Of a stretch of 64,000 nt of DNA, positions 35,057-46,835 are shown in pieces. The translations under genes and the position numbers were made by a program. Source of the DNA: Tachypleus tridentatus (Eukaryota > Arthropoda > Merostomata > Xiphosura > Limulidae); assembly GCF_004210375.1 (NCBI RefSeq), contig NW_027467782.1, positions 21,803,276 through 21,867,275 of the forward strand. The letters are read 5' to 3'. The first letter of the stretch is position 1, and each line of letters starts with the position of its first letter. The notes under the pieces are model-generated. The model did not search any database and was not told the DNA's origin. It saw only the letters and a list, made by a program, of their open reading frames with translations.

Positions 35057-37342
35057 TTATTTCAGAAGCTCTTCTATATTTATCTTGTCGACCTCATCTT
35101 TGTGAGTGTGACAAGCTACCACATGGTTGAAGCGGCACTGAGACATAGTTGACCTTAACCACGTCTTCAACCGTCTTAATGCGGAAAAGCTGTGTTCACA
35201 TTCGCAGCTGGATACTGGACATACAAGCAAAATTTTCATGAGAAGAAACACTTCATAAAACATCTGCTGGCTGGTTTCATGCATTTTACAGTAAGTATCC
35301 TTCGCACTTTTTAGAGATACTGCTTTTGTTGTCCCTTTGAACATGGGCAACTGAAACTCGGGCCGTTGTGCAGAGATTTCTGGATAGAAGTTTATAACCG
35401 AGTTGTCAATATTGCCATATGTGATCATGTTTTGAACTGCCAGATATTGCCTCAAGTCATTGTTGTCTGCATTGAATCTAGTGGTCAGATGTTCTGTGAC
35501 TGTGTTCACAAATTCAAAATATTGGCTTCTGTAGTAATCTCTAGTTGTTGCAGAATGGTGTCCTGATCCATCACCTGTGATCCTTCTGGGGGGGGGAGTA
35601 TGCGAATGCGTGGTAGTTCAACAGGCACTAGATCTAGGGAAGTTACCTTTTTCTCAGCTTCATCAAATATCTTGTTGTAATTTTCCTCTGTTTACAATAC
35701 CCGCAATTCCTCAACTGTCATTACAGATGCTTCAATCATGCCAGATACTGTCGCTAAATTTGCTTGGAATGCACGGTTTAGTTCCTCTGATGCAGCTAAG
35801 GGATGCTGAACCATTAACAACCATAAAAATGTCTTTCCTTTGTCAAATCTGTCCAGCATACCTCGTGCTTTCACTGCTACATCTGATTTTTCATTTGCTA
35901 ATTCAAACAAAGAATCAACAATGTCACTGTAGTGATCATTAGCACATGTAACTGCAGATAGGCGGCACAACCAGCGTGTTGGACACAGTGGGCGGATGTA
36001 TTTAACTGGATCATTGTGGCTGTTTGACGATACAATATTTTCAGAGATTGACTTGTGTTTGCCTGATCTCTGAAGCAAGACACTGGATAGAATCTCGAAC
36101 ACATTCACAAGCTTCAACTGCATGTTGCTAATCAAATTAGCCTTGTGTGCTCCGCAGTGAAAAAACAAAGCTGACGGTTGCTTCTCTTTTATTTTTGCCT
36201 GACATCGACTGTACGCACCACTCATGTTAGCGGCTCCATCATAAATTTGTGTTCTTAATCCTGATAGTGTTAAATTGAGTCTAGTCAGTACATCAAGTAT
36301 AGTCGAGGATATTGTTTCACCAGTTGTATTGGAAACACTGTACAAACCAAGAAATGTCTCAAGGACGTCAATGTTCTCATCTACGTATCGTACACATATT
36401 GCTTCCTTTTCGGCACCTGTAACATCCTGAGTGCCATCAACCATTAATGCAAAGATTTTACTTTGCTGCACTTCGTGTGCTTTGTTCCTCAGTATTTGAT
36501 GGCTGAACATCTCCATTATTTCATTTTGAGCTTGGGGTGATGTGAATGTGGTTTTATTTATCAAGTTGGCCGTCAACTCAGGATCTTCCTCTTCCAGGAG
36601 CTTCATTAACTGCAGGGGAGTTCCCCTCCGTATCAGTATGTCCACATAATGCTAAACCTTGACGCAGTGAGAAACGTAAACTTCTGAATATTTTTGCTAA
36701 ACGTCTTTTGTATTCTTCCTGCTGCTTCTTTTTTCCATCATGCAGCTAGACAGTCACTAGATTTACATTAAGTGAACCTTCTGGAGATATAGCGAATCTG
36801 TGCTGAGAGGAGGATTGGTATTCGTTGAATTTCTGTTTTGCCTTTTTCCAGTTGCAAAAACCGGTGGATATGAAGGTATACTCCACTGGCCTCTCCAATT
36901 TCCCTGTAAAAAGGCATCTATTTTCCGCCTTGGCGAAAGAGAGCATATGACTTTTTTGAGTCTGATTGTCGAAGTGCAGACATGGGAACTCATCAAACCA
37001 CTTGCCCTGGAAATTGATATTTTGCGATTTTGCTTTCTGTCGTGGTATTAGTTGTGCGTCTGGATGATATGGCTTTCCACATTGTATCTGTGGAGTGTCA
37101 GATTTTTCATTACTGTACAAACTTCTTTCATAACTGTTTGGTGGTTCATGATGTGCAATAGTTGCACAAGCATTTTCAGACTCGTCCTCTGATGAACATG
37201 GTATTTCCTCTGTATTGCAAGTTTCCATTCCTTTGCTTGAGGTTGTTGGATTATCTGCATCTGCATTGTCACTTGTAGTACTACTAACTGGCTTGCAGAA
37301 CTGTTTAATATGGGAAAGTTTCAGACGCTTGCTTGTCATCAT
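35057..37342 (-). pseudogene. hAT transposase, DUF4371-type, broken (left inner)
   Basis: N-terminal ORF 37342-36746 (MMTSKRLKLSHIKQF start; GKWFDEFPCLHFD; KLERPVEYTFISTGFCNWKK) ends at a TAG. The next block, 36645-35692, carries LMVDGTQDVTG, YDGAANMSGAY, FFHCGAHKANL and CPTRWLCRL. The C-terminal part, 35509-35057, carries CECEHSFSALRRLKTWLRST. Lesions: a stop at 36746, an extra C near 36617, a TAA after EELRVL, and a truncated C-terminus. The A run after SQTQK/NQTQK has the in-frame length here, unlike in the mirror copy. Confidence 0.9.
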
Positions 37343-38576
37343 TGGAATCTGTTTCCCAGATGTCTCAACAGGCTAAAATACAGTCTTTATTGAAAAACTC
37401 TAACGTACAACTAACAAAGATAGAACAGAATGAAAGTAGGACTGAACTGTACAATGTATTTAAGTCGAACTCGCGAACCTCACAGTGACTACCGAGCCGA
37501 CTGACCTCCTGGGCATCGCTGGGACAATAATGTGTGCAAGTTACAACACAAGTAATTGCAAATTTCTCGAAAAAATACTTAAACAATTACAAATATATTA
37601 TATTCCTGTTACAGCTAATCAAATACGTTGTGATATAATGTCTATAAGCACGTCTATTAAATAAAAACACCTAAACAAAAACTAGCAATACAATTACAGT
37701 AGAGGCTTCAGGCCGTTGAAATTGCTCCTTTTCTGTTCTAATTATACAAGAAAATACAATATTTTTACTATCTATAATAAGTGAACATATTGTTCTTTTA
37801 CCATAAAGCACCAGCCCTTTATTAGAGGGCGGTGATAATATGAAATTTCATGGATTAATGAGGGCCACAAACATAGATCTAATGAACTCTATTGTAAATT
37901 GTAAAGTCGAGGCTCAGACAAAAGGGAGCAGAGGGGGGTGATGTAGGGCGCGTATGGATCCGAGCGGCCCGAACATGTCGTGAACTGTACACTATGGTTA
38001 GCGACTTCGGCAGCTTAGGAGAGTAAGGCGTTCGACAATAAAACCGACTAGACATGCATGAGAATAAATGGCGTAGGAAAACCGCACAATATAAACATAA
38101 GATTGATGCAGCTACAGGCTACAAATGGCCTGCCAGACCTAGATCACAGGAGTTTACGTTTGGGAGTGATATTTTCGAATTTCATGCTCTGTTTAGTCTG
38201 TTGTGATGAAAATTTTACATAATCTTACACTACGTACAAGACATAGATTCTGTGATAGTGCTTGCAAGCCTTGCATGTATACTTAGGCCTACTGACTGAT
38301 ACTTACGAACTATCGCTTAGATCGAAAAGCTTAGAAGCTCGCCTATACTAGAGATGTGTATGTCGGCTATTGAAAAAGCTTACATCTAGGACTAATTATG
38401 TAATTCGATTTGTAAGAACACGAGAATCACAAGAACAAACACACAATTTGTAGGCCTGTGATGCAATAAAACAATTCAACAGTCCAAACTAGGGGGGGGA
38501 ACTATTGTATGCACCATACCTCACTTAAAATGAAGGAGGGATGTATCCCCCCAGGATCTTCGCCCCTGTTTTAGAT

Positions 38577-38940
38577 GTATCCAAAATTGTTTCGGGGCTG
38601 TTTTTCGTTAAGTTTATTGCAGAAGTATTCCCATTTTTCTTGTTTTAATTGTTTAACTTCTGCTCTAATTTGGTTTCTTATTTTATTTATTTGTGTTTTT
38701 AATTCGCTACCTCTTGTGTCCATGTATTGTCGTCTGTGCTTTATTAGTGTTAACAGGTGTTTGTGCGGTTTGCATGTGTTATTCTTAATTTTATGTTGTT
38801 GTTTAGGTATTGTCTGATTTGCTGCGGTTTGAAGGCATTCCGTAATTATTTGAAAGCAATTATCAATATCTATTTTATTTTTAGCTGTTGTTACAATTTT
38901 ATTTGATAATCGATGGTCTGATTGTTTTTGATATTATTTT
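38577..38940 (-). pseudogene. Jockey-like retrotransposon, 5' part (left arm)
   Basis: Minus strand reads AKNKIDIDNCFQIITECLQ, KPHKHLLTLIKHRRQYMDT and QIRAEVKQLKQEKWEYFCNK, the lysine-rich linker between endonuclease and RT typical of jockey-type ORF2. Two frame errors. It is cut at 38940 by the palindrome inner boundary, so the endonuclease and 5' end are absent. Confidence 0.75.
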
Positions 38941-38953
38941 CTTCTCTATGTGT

Positions 38954-39233
38954 GACCCGACATGGCCAAGCGTGTTAAGGCGTGCGACTCGTAATCTGAG
39001 GGTGGCGGGTTCGCATCCCCGTGGCGCTAAACATGCTTGCCCTTTCAGCCGTGGGGGCATTATAATGTGACGGTCAATCCCACTATTCGTTGGTAAAAGA
39101 GTAGCCCAAGAGTTGGCGGTGGGTGGTGATAACTAGCTGCCTTCCTTCTAGTCTTACACTGCTAAATTAGGGACAGCTAGCAGAGATGGCCCTCGAGTAG
39201 CTTTGTGCGAAATTCAAAAACAAACAAACAAAA
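38954..39233 (+). repeat. tRNA-derived SINE (family A) in spacer
   Basis: Head GACCCGACATGGCCAAGCGT, B box GGGTTCGCATCCCC, full body, and tail ending CAAACAAACAAAAG. Its head begins 14 bp after the left-arm inner breakpoint. In the minus direction its tail supplies the end of the reading frame of the adjacent candidate exon. Confidence 0.93.
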
Positions 39234-39448
39234 GTTTTGCTTCATTAGTATATTAGTTTCTGTCTTCTTAACGTTCTTTGTCGGGGCCTTCTTCTCACTT
39301 TCATGGATCAGTGGCATAGCCTCCAATATATCCAATTCATCAGTTGTTATCTTTCCAGCACCAAGCTGTTTGTGTAAAACACAGTTTTTCAAAACATTCC
39401 GTTCTTCCCGAGTTTTTTTCTTTCCAGTTGTAGAAACAACAAAGAACG
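39231..39448 (-). CDS. Candidate exon B of unrecognised gene (spacer)
   Basis: Minus strand: GATCGTGCAG acceptor, then an open frame FFVVSTTGKKKTREERNVL, KNCVLHKQLGAGKITTDELD, ILEAMPLIHESEKKAPTKN. The charged, non-repetitive composition is protein-like. The frame runs on into the SINE tail (QNFCLFVFEFRTK) and stops at 39177. Phase: the exon needs one base from its predecessor, whereas the nearby candidate exon A donates two, so they are not directly spliceable as drawn. Family not recognised. Possibly the C-terminus of a membrane protein with a lysine-rich tail. Confidence 0.45.
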
Positions 39449-39969
39449 CTGCACGATCATTACAAAAAGTAAATTAATAAGAATCACGTGTTTCAAGACC
39501 ATTAAAATACATATTATTATTAAATAAGTTATGGATAATAGGTTACAGTTATAACTATAAATGTATTCTCATGCTTAACTAACAAATAATTGTATGGATT
39601 CTTTAGACAAGTGTATTCAGTTATAATGTTTCGACCCATGGAACGTAGTACTTCACATGAACCAAAATAATACGTTATATAAAGGAGGAGATCTCAAATT
39701 AATACCTTGCTTGAAATTAGATCTATCAACATGGTATCTCGTAAGAAGGCTGATACATGAATATAGTACCTCACACATATTTCTAACAGCAGTGTGAGTA
39801 CAGAAACCAAAATTGGAACGCAAAAAATGAACACAGAATCCTACTGTTGAGTTAAAAGATAATTGGATATTGAGGTCAGATACTCTTCCACCCCAATATC
39901 ATCAAATGATTAGTTCCTGTGTTCCACATACTTTAATTATAAATAAATTGAAAATAACATGTAACTTAC

Positions 39970-40077
39970 CATAAAGCAATGAGAGAGATTGAAATGAATG
40001 CTGTCCACCAAGCATATCTGAGAACTCCAGATTTTGACGCGAAGGGAAGCAGTAAGTTAACAATAATTTTAATGTGT
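39970..40077 (-). CDS. Candidate exon A, membrane segment (spacer)
   Basis: Minus strand: open from about 40077, reading IIHIKIIVNLLLPFASKSG then VLRYAWWTAFISISLIAL, ending at a GTAAGT donor (39969 downward). The second half is a likely transmembrane helix. No AG acceptor was found directly upstream, so the 5' edge is uncertain. It lies about 520 bp upstream of exon B on the same strand. Family not recognised. Confidence 0.4.
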
Positions 40078-40245
40078 ATGATTCTTTAAACCCAACAATA
40101 ATCTTGGTCGAACATATCTAAAACTTTAATTAAATAAATACAATATTTCTCCATGATGAGAAACCCACTTGAAATAAAAATGCATCTGAGAACGGCTGGT
40201 ATGGGTATTAACACTTTTATTGATAAGCAGAAAATAACGTACCAT

Positions 40246-40611
40246 AAAATAATATCAAAAAACAATCAGACCATCGATTATCAAATAAAATTGTAACAAC
40301 AGCTAAAAATAAAATAGATATTGATAATTGCTTTCAAATAATTACGGAATGCCTTCAAACCGCAGCAAATCAGACAATACCTAAACAACAACATAAAATT
40401 AAGAATAACACATGCAAACCGCACAAACACCTGTTAACACTAATAAAGCACAGACGACAATACATGGACACAAGAGGTAGCGAATTAAAAAACACAAATA
40501 AATAAAATAAGAAACCAAATTAGAGCAGAAGTTAAACAATTAAAACAAGAAAAATGGGAATACTTCTGCAATAAACTTAACGAAAAACAGCCCCGAAACA
40601 ATTTTGGATAC
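40246..40611 (+). pseudogene. Jockey-like retrotransposon, 5' part (right arm)
   Basis: Mirror of 38577-38940, plus strand. It has the same lysine-rich linker motifs and the same stop after KNTNK as the left copy, so the lesions predate the duplication. The hAT target duplication ATCTAAAA follows at 40612-40619. Confidence 0.75.
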
Positions 40612-41844
40612 ATCTAAAACAGGGGCGAAGATCCTGGGGGGATACATCCCTCCTTCATTTTAAGTGAGGTATGGTGCATACAATAGTTCCCCCCCCTAGT
40701 TTGGACTGTTGAATTGTTTTATTGCATCACAGGCCTACAAATTGTGTGTTTGTTCTTGTGATTCTCGTGTTCTTACAAATCGAATTACATAATTAGTCCT
40801 AGATGTAAGCTTTTTCAATAGCCGACATACACATCTCTAGTATAGGCGAGCTTCTAAGCTTTTCGATCTAAGCGATAGTTCGTAAGTATCAGTCAGTAGG
40901 CCTAAGTATACATGCAAGGCTTGCAAGCACTATCACAGAATCTATGTCTTGTACGTAGTGTAAGATTATGTAAAATTTTCATCACAACAGACTAAACAGA
41001 GCATAAAATTCGAAAATATCACTCCCAAACGTAAACTCCTGTGATCTAGGTCTGGCAGGCCATTTGTAGCTTGTAGCTGCATCAATCTTATGTTTATATT
41101 GTGCGGTTTTCCTACGCCATTTATTCTCATGCATGTCTAGTCGGTTTTATTGTCGAACGCCTTACCCTCCTAAGCTGCCGAAGTCGCTAACCATAGTGTA
41201 CAGTTCACGACATGTTCGGGCCGCTCGGATCCATACGCGCCCTACATCACCCCCCTCTGCTCCCTTTTGTCTGAGCCTCGACTTTACAATTTACAATAGA
41301 GTTCATTAGATCTATGTTTGTGGCCCTCATTAATCCATGAAATTTCATATTATCACCGCCCTCTAATAAAGGGCTGGTGCTTTATGGTAAAAGAACAATA
41401 TGTTCACTTATTATAGATAGTAAAAATATTGTATTTTCTTGTATAATTAGAACAGAAAAGGAGCAATTTCAACGGCCTGAAGCTTCTACTGTAATTGTAT
41501 TGCTAGTTTTTGTTTAGGTGTTTTTATTTAATAGACGTGCTTATAGACATTATATCACAACGTATTTGATTAGCTGTAACAGGAATATAATATATTTGTA
41601 ATTGTTTAAGTATTTTTCGAGAAATTTGCAATTACTTGTGTTGTAACTTGCACACATTATTGTCCCAGCGATGCCCAGGAGGTCAGTCGGCTCGGTAGTC
41701 ACTGTGAGGTTCGCGAGTTCGACTTAAATACATTGTACAGTTCAGTCCTACTTTCATTCTGTTCTATCTTTGTTAGTTGTACGTTAGAGTTTTTCAATAA
41801 AGACTGTATTTTAGCCTGTTGAGACATCTGGGAAACAGATTCCA

Positions 41845-44123
41845 ATGATGACAAGCAAGCGTCTGAAACTTTCCCATATTAAACAGTTCTGCAAGCCAGT
41901 TAGTAGTACTACAAGTGACAATGCAGATGCAGATAATCCAACAACCTCAAGCAAAGGAATGGAAACTTGCAATACAGAGGAAATACCATGTTCATCAGAG
42001 GACGAGTCTGAAAATGCTTGTGCAACTATTGCACATCATGAACCACCAAACAGTTATGAAAGAAGTTTGTACAGTAATGAAAAATCTGACACTCCACAGA
42101 TACAATGTGGAAAGCCATATCATCCAGACGCACAACTAATACCACGACAGAAAGCAAAATCGCAAAATATCAATTTCCAGGGCAAGTGGTTTGATGAGTT
42201 CCCATGTCTGCACTTCGACAATCAGACTCAAAAAGTCATATGCTCTCTTTCGCCAAGGCGGAAAATAGATGCCTTTTTACAGGGAAATTGGAGAGGCCAG
42301 TGGAGTATACCTTCATATCCACCGGTTTTTGCAACTGGAAAAAGGCAAAACAGAAATTCAACGAATACCAATCCTCCTCTCAGCACAGATTCGCTATATC
42401 TCCAGAAGGTTCACTTAATGTAAATCTAGTGACTGTCCAGCTACATGATGGAAAAAAGAAGCAGCAGGAAGAATACAAAAGACGTTTAGCAAAAATATTC
42501 AGAAGTTTACGTTTCTCACTGCGTAAAGGTTTAGCATTATGTGGACATACTGATACGTAGGGGAACTCCCTGCAGTTAATGAAGCTCCTGGAAGAGGAAG
42601 ATCCTGAGTTGACGGCCAACTTGATAAATAAAACCACATTCACATCACCCCAAGCTCAAAATGAAATATTGGAGATGTTCAGCCATCAAATACTGAGGAA
42701 CAAAGCACACGAAGTGCAGCAAAGTAAAATCTTTGCATTAATGGTTGATGGCACTCAAGATGTTACAGGTGCCGAAAAGGAAGCAATATGTGTACGATAC
42801 GTAGATGAGAACATTGACGTCCTTGAGACATTTCTTGGTTTGTACAGTGTTTCCAATACAACTGGTGAAACAATATCCTCGACTATACTTGATGTACTGA
42901 CTAGACTCAATTTAACACTATCAGGATTAAGAACACAAATTTATGATGGAGCCGCTAACATGAGTGGTGCGTACAGTCGATGTCAGGCAAAAATAAAAGA
43001 GAAGCAACCGTCAGCTTTGTTTTTTCACTGCGGAGCACACAAGGCTAATTTGATTAGCAACATGCAGTTGAAGCTTGTGAATGTGTTCGAGATTCTATCC
43101 AGTGTCTTGCTTCAGAGATCAGGCAAACACAAGTCAATCTCTGAAAATATTGTATCGTCAAACAGCCACAATGATCCAGTTAAATACATCCGCCCACTGT
43201 GTCCAACACGCTGGTTGTGCCGCCTATCTGCAGTTACATGTGCTAATGATCACTACAGTGACATTGTTGATTCTTTGTTTGAATTAGCAAATGAAAAATC
43301 AGATGTAGCAGTGAAAGCACGAGGTATGCTGGACAGATTTGACAAAGGAAAGACATTTTTATGGTTGTTAATGGTTCAGCATCCCTTAGCTGCATCAGAG
43401 GAACTAAACCGTGCATTCCAAGCAAATTTAGCGACAGTATCTGGCATGATTGAAGCATCTGTAATGACAGTTGAGGAATTGCGGGTATTGTAAACAGAGG
43501 AAAATTACAACAAGATATTTGATGAAGCTGAGAAAAAGGTAACTTCCCTAGATCTAGTGCCTGTTGAACTACCACGCATTCGCATACTCCCCAGAAGGAT
43601 CACAGGTGATGGATCAGGACACCATTCTGCAACAACTAGAGATTACTACAGAAGCCAATATTTTGAATTTGTGAACACAGTCACAGAACATCTGACCACT
43701 AGATTCAATGCAGACAACAATGACTTGAGGCAATATCTGGCAGTTCAAAACATGATCACATATGGCAATATTGACAACTCGGTTATAAACTTCTATCCAG
43801 AAATCTCTGCACAACGGCCCGAGTTTCAGTTGCCCATGTTCAAAGGGACAACAAAAGCAGTATCTCTAAAAAGTGCGAAGGATACTTACTGTAAAATGCA
43901 TGAAACCAGCCAGCAGATGTTTTATGAAGTGTTTCTTCTCATGAAAATTTTGCTTGTATGTCCAGTATCCAGCTGCGAATGTGAACACAGCTTTTCCGCA
44001 TTAAGACGGTTGAAGACGTGGTTAAGGTCAACTATGTCTCAGTGCCGCTTCAACCATGTGGTAGCTTGTCACACTCACAAAGATGAGGTCGACAAGATAA
44101 ATATAGAAGAGCTTCTGAAATAA
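41845..44123 (+). pseudogene. hAT transposase, DUF4371-type, broken (right inner)
   Basis: Mirror of the 35057-37342 gene. It shares the stop after EELRVL but differs in other lesions: one A fewer after NQTQK shifts the frame at about 42235; a TAG occurs at about 42557 (GATACGTAG, GATACGGAG in the left copy); the TAG of the left copy at 36746 is CAG here; and the extra C of the left copy is absent. C-terminal block CECEHSFSALRRLKTWLRST near 43975-44035, stop at 44121. Confidence 0.9.
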
Positions 44124-44234
44124 TTCATAAACAGATCATCACAAAGGAGATCTACGTGTGGTAACATTTAGACAAGAGGACTAAATGAATCTTACTTCAA
44201 TGAAAAGTATGAGCAATTATGTGCTACATTGTAT

Positions 44235-44558
44235 CATCTGCCACTCAATTCCTTGAGGAACATAGAGCCGCAATCACTGCGGTTTCCGTAACAGGTTTCT
44301 AAGTGAGTAGGTTGTTAGCCCAACTGTACCTAGCCGTCCCTAATACAGCAGTGTAAGACTAGAGGGAAGGCAGCTAGTCATCACCACCCACCGCCAACTT
44401 TTGGGCTACTCTTTTACCAACGAATAGTGAGATTGACTGTAACATTATAACACCCCCACGACTGGGAGGGCGATCATGTTTGGCGCGACGCGGATGCGAA
44501 CCCGTGACCCTCAGATTACGAGTCGCATGGTTTAACGCGCTCAGCCATGCCGAGCCAG
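44235..44558 (-). repeat. Composite SINE (right arm)
   Basis: Mirror of 34621-34945, with target duplication CTACATTGTAT at 44224-44234 and 44559-44569. One clear SNP against the left copy is at the head (GGTTTAACGC here, GCTTAACGC-equivalent there). Confidence 0.85.
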
Positions 44559-45027
44559 CTACATTGTATTGATGTGTAATTTTCAAGAGTTCGCAAAGAC
44601 ATTTTAATTAGTTTTATTAAACAACATGAACAGTTTTTCAGTAGATATAAACTTATCAAGGGTAATTACTAACTTCATTAATATTTGAAAACGTAATTCA
44701 TGCAATGAAAGTTATTAGTAACCTTGTCAAGTATAATTGTCATCTTTTATACTGTACAGTGTGCAGGAATAAATTCATGTAGCAGTTAATGCATTTGTCT
44801 TTATTCTATTAACATTTTGAAAACTGTTCACAACACCTCACTTATACAAACCTAGATGGAAACCTTGAAGTATCGTGGCAACAAGATTACTCTGTGACTG
44901 CATGTTTACAGCTTTCAGATTCACGTAATCAGAGATTACCAATTTGCAAATTGAACAGTCCACATAAGTGGTTGCAAAAATCATCCACCCCATCGTGTGT
45001 AAAAAAATCTACGCCTCTGATCTAAAA

Positions 45028-45750
45028 AGACTAACAAATGCAGATACAACAACAAGAAAATACCCGCCTTTAGTGCACAATAACACCACAGCATATACAA
45101 ATAAAGAAAAAGATGAAATGTTCAAACAACAACGTGAAAATACGTTCAAAACAAATAACGACCCAGAGTTGAACACATACTATAATAATGAAGTAAATAA
45201 CTTTATAACAAACAACAGTGAACTTTTTAAACCACTCTTCCCAGTAGACTTAAACAATTATCCAACCAACAACACAAACACAATTTCAGCAAAAGAACTC
45301 ATAGAAACAATTACAAACACTAAAAATAAATCACTAGGAGAAGATGGTATACAAGCCATTCTTCTTAAGAAAGGCACTCCGAAATTATTTGAACATCTTA
45401 CAGCAATTTTTAATCTATCAATATATTCTGTTATATCTTTGTTTCTTGGAAGCATGCAAATGAATTAATGTTCCACAAAGAAGGAAAGTCAGCCAATAAC
45501 CCAAATAGCTCCAGACCAATCAGCCTGACCAGCTGTGTAGGCAAAATTCTATAGAGAATAATTAGTAACAGGCTCTCCGCATTCCTGGAGACAATATCAA
45601 AATTACCAGAAGAACAAATTGGTTTCAAAAAATTCAGACAAACAACAGACCACTTAATCAGATTAACAGAAACAATTGTAAATAGTTTTAATAAAAGAGA
45701 GTGCACTGTCGCTTGCTTTCTCGACATTGACAAGAGTTGACAGCAAGTTC
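45028..45750 (+). pseudogene. Jockey-like reverse transcriptase, 3' part (right arm)
   Basis: Mirror of 33430-34152. The open frame to 45468 carries KDEMFKQQRENTFKTNNDPE and KSLGEDGIQAILLKKG; a shifted frame continues SSRPISLTSCVGKIL, a stop, then NRLSAFLETISKLPEEQIGF and CFLDID. RT homology ends there. Confidence 0.85.
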
Positions 45751-45809
45751 GCTTGACTTGTTACCATTTATCTGATGCAGCGGTTCCCATTAACTACATT
45801 TTAACTCAC

Positions 45810-45908
45810 CTTGATTTGCACGACATCATACACGACAGGGGGTTTTGTTGATTTTACAACCTCCATGAACACCTTATATTCTGCGTTTAGTTGTGGGGAT
45901 GCTTTGAG
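45810..45908 (-). CDS. Candidate internal exon, unknown gene (right arm)
   Basis: Identical mirror of 33273-33371: open frame ending FMEVVKSTKPPVVYDVVQIK at a GTGAGT donor (45809 downward). 5' boundary and family unknown. Confidence 0.25.
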
Positions 45909-46020
45909 TCAATCTGATGTTGAAATTACCCAAAGACATTACCCTTCCATCTGAATGATCTTCTTTCAGGTTCCATCCTCTTATAAGACTTTAAATAGTA
46001 AATGCTCTCATGACTCCGTA

Positions 46021-46310
46021 CCGGCCTGGCATGGCCAAGCGTGTTAAGGCGTACGACTCGTAATCTAAGGGTCGAGGATTCGCATCCCCGTCGCGCCAAA
46101 CATGCTCGCACTTTCAGCCGTGGGGGCGTTATAATGTTACGGTCAATCCCATTATTCGTTGGTAAAAGACTAGCCCAAGAGTTGGCGGTGTGTGGTGATG
46201 ACTAGCTGCCTTCCCTCCAGTCTTATACTGCTAAATTAGGGACCGCTAACACAGATAGCTCTCGTGTAGGTTTGTGCAAAATTAAAAGCAAACAAACAAA
46301 CAAAACAAAA
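46021..46310 (+). repeat. tRNA-derived SINE (family A) (right arm)
   Basis: Mirror of 32871-33160. Head GGCCTGGCATGGCCAAGCGT, B box region GGATTCGCATCCCCG; tail of CAAACAAACAAAC type, followed by the family B fragment at 46313-46376. Confidence 0.9.
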
Positions 46311-46312
46311 CA

Positions 46313-46376
46313 CACGGTCCGCAGTAAGCATACGGACTTACAATGCTAAAATCCGAGGTTCAATTCCTCTTAGTGG
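46313..46376 (+). repeat. SINE family B fragment (right arm)
   Basis: GGTCCGCAGTAAGCATACGG and GAGGTTCAATTCCTCTTAG. Mirror of 32805-32868. Confidence 0.7.
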
Positions 46377-46835
46377 AAAGAGTGTACATAACCCATTATG
46401 TACCTCTGCACGACAACAACTCCACTATCTTCGTGACTCACAGTAATAATAATACTTCTTCCTACTTAATTCTTTTCATTTTGACTCCCACAAAGAGTCA
46501 ATTGATAAATTCTACCCACATATATTTTGTATGTGAATACGGGTTTTGAAAGATTCAACCCATTACAAATAGTTATAAACACAATTTTAAACATAATCAT
46601 CACACTCACCACTGGAACCATTTGTCATGCTTGACAAATAGTATTTTGATCAATCAATACACCTCTTTACAAATATATCATATATATCCACAAAGCTATA
46701 AACCGTGACTGTCTTCGCTCATGTAACGTTGATCATTTTAATATATTTGGTCAATTATTCAACACGATGCAGAGGAATATTGGTGTTTAGCAGTTAAAAA
46801 CACTAAGAACATCACACTAGATGTGAAGTAACAAC

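Larger units (their letters stand above)
34161..38568 (-). mobile_element. hAT transposon inside retrotransposon (left inner copy)
   Basis: Termini CAGAGGCGTAGATTTTTTTA and, reverse complemented from the other end, CAGGGGCGAAGATCCTGG. The 8-bp target duplication TTTTAGAT is at 34153-34160 and 38569-38576. Removing the element and one duplication makes the retrotransposon reading resume (FWIHLK then RLTNAD), confirming the borders. 4408 bp, same family as the copy in the PHM intron; it contains a composite SINE. Mirror 40620-45019. Confidence 0.96.
15401..38940 (+). repeat. Left arm of giant inverted repeat
   Basis: This 23.5-kb segment is repeated in reverse complement at 40246-63886. Boundaries were set by reading base by base: the outer edge is at ATGTTAACAT (15401), the inner edge at GATATTATTTT (38940). 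All features inside (five PHM exons, two hAT insertions, a Tc1 copy, SINEs, a MITE, the 39-bp minisatellite) recur in mirror order. Paired coordinates sum to about 79,165-79,286, the drift reflecting indels between arms. Confidence 0.97.
38941..40245. other. Palindrome spacer (1305 bp, single copy)
   Basis: Sequence present once, between the two arms. It holds a family A SINE (38954-39233), two minus-strand candidate exons (39231-39448, 39970-40077) and a half copy of a fold-back repeat (about 40199-40240) against the right arm. Confidence 0.9.
40620..45019 (+). mobile_element. hAT transposon inside retrotransposon (right inner copy)
   Basis: Mirror of 34161-38568, 4400 bp, with the target duplication ATCTAAAA at 40612-40619 and 45020-45027. 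Left end CAGGGGCGAAGATCC, right end AATCTACGCCTCTG. Same insertion site as the left copy, therefore inserted before the palindrome formed. Confidence 0.96.
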
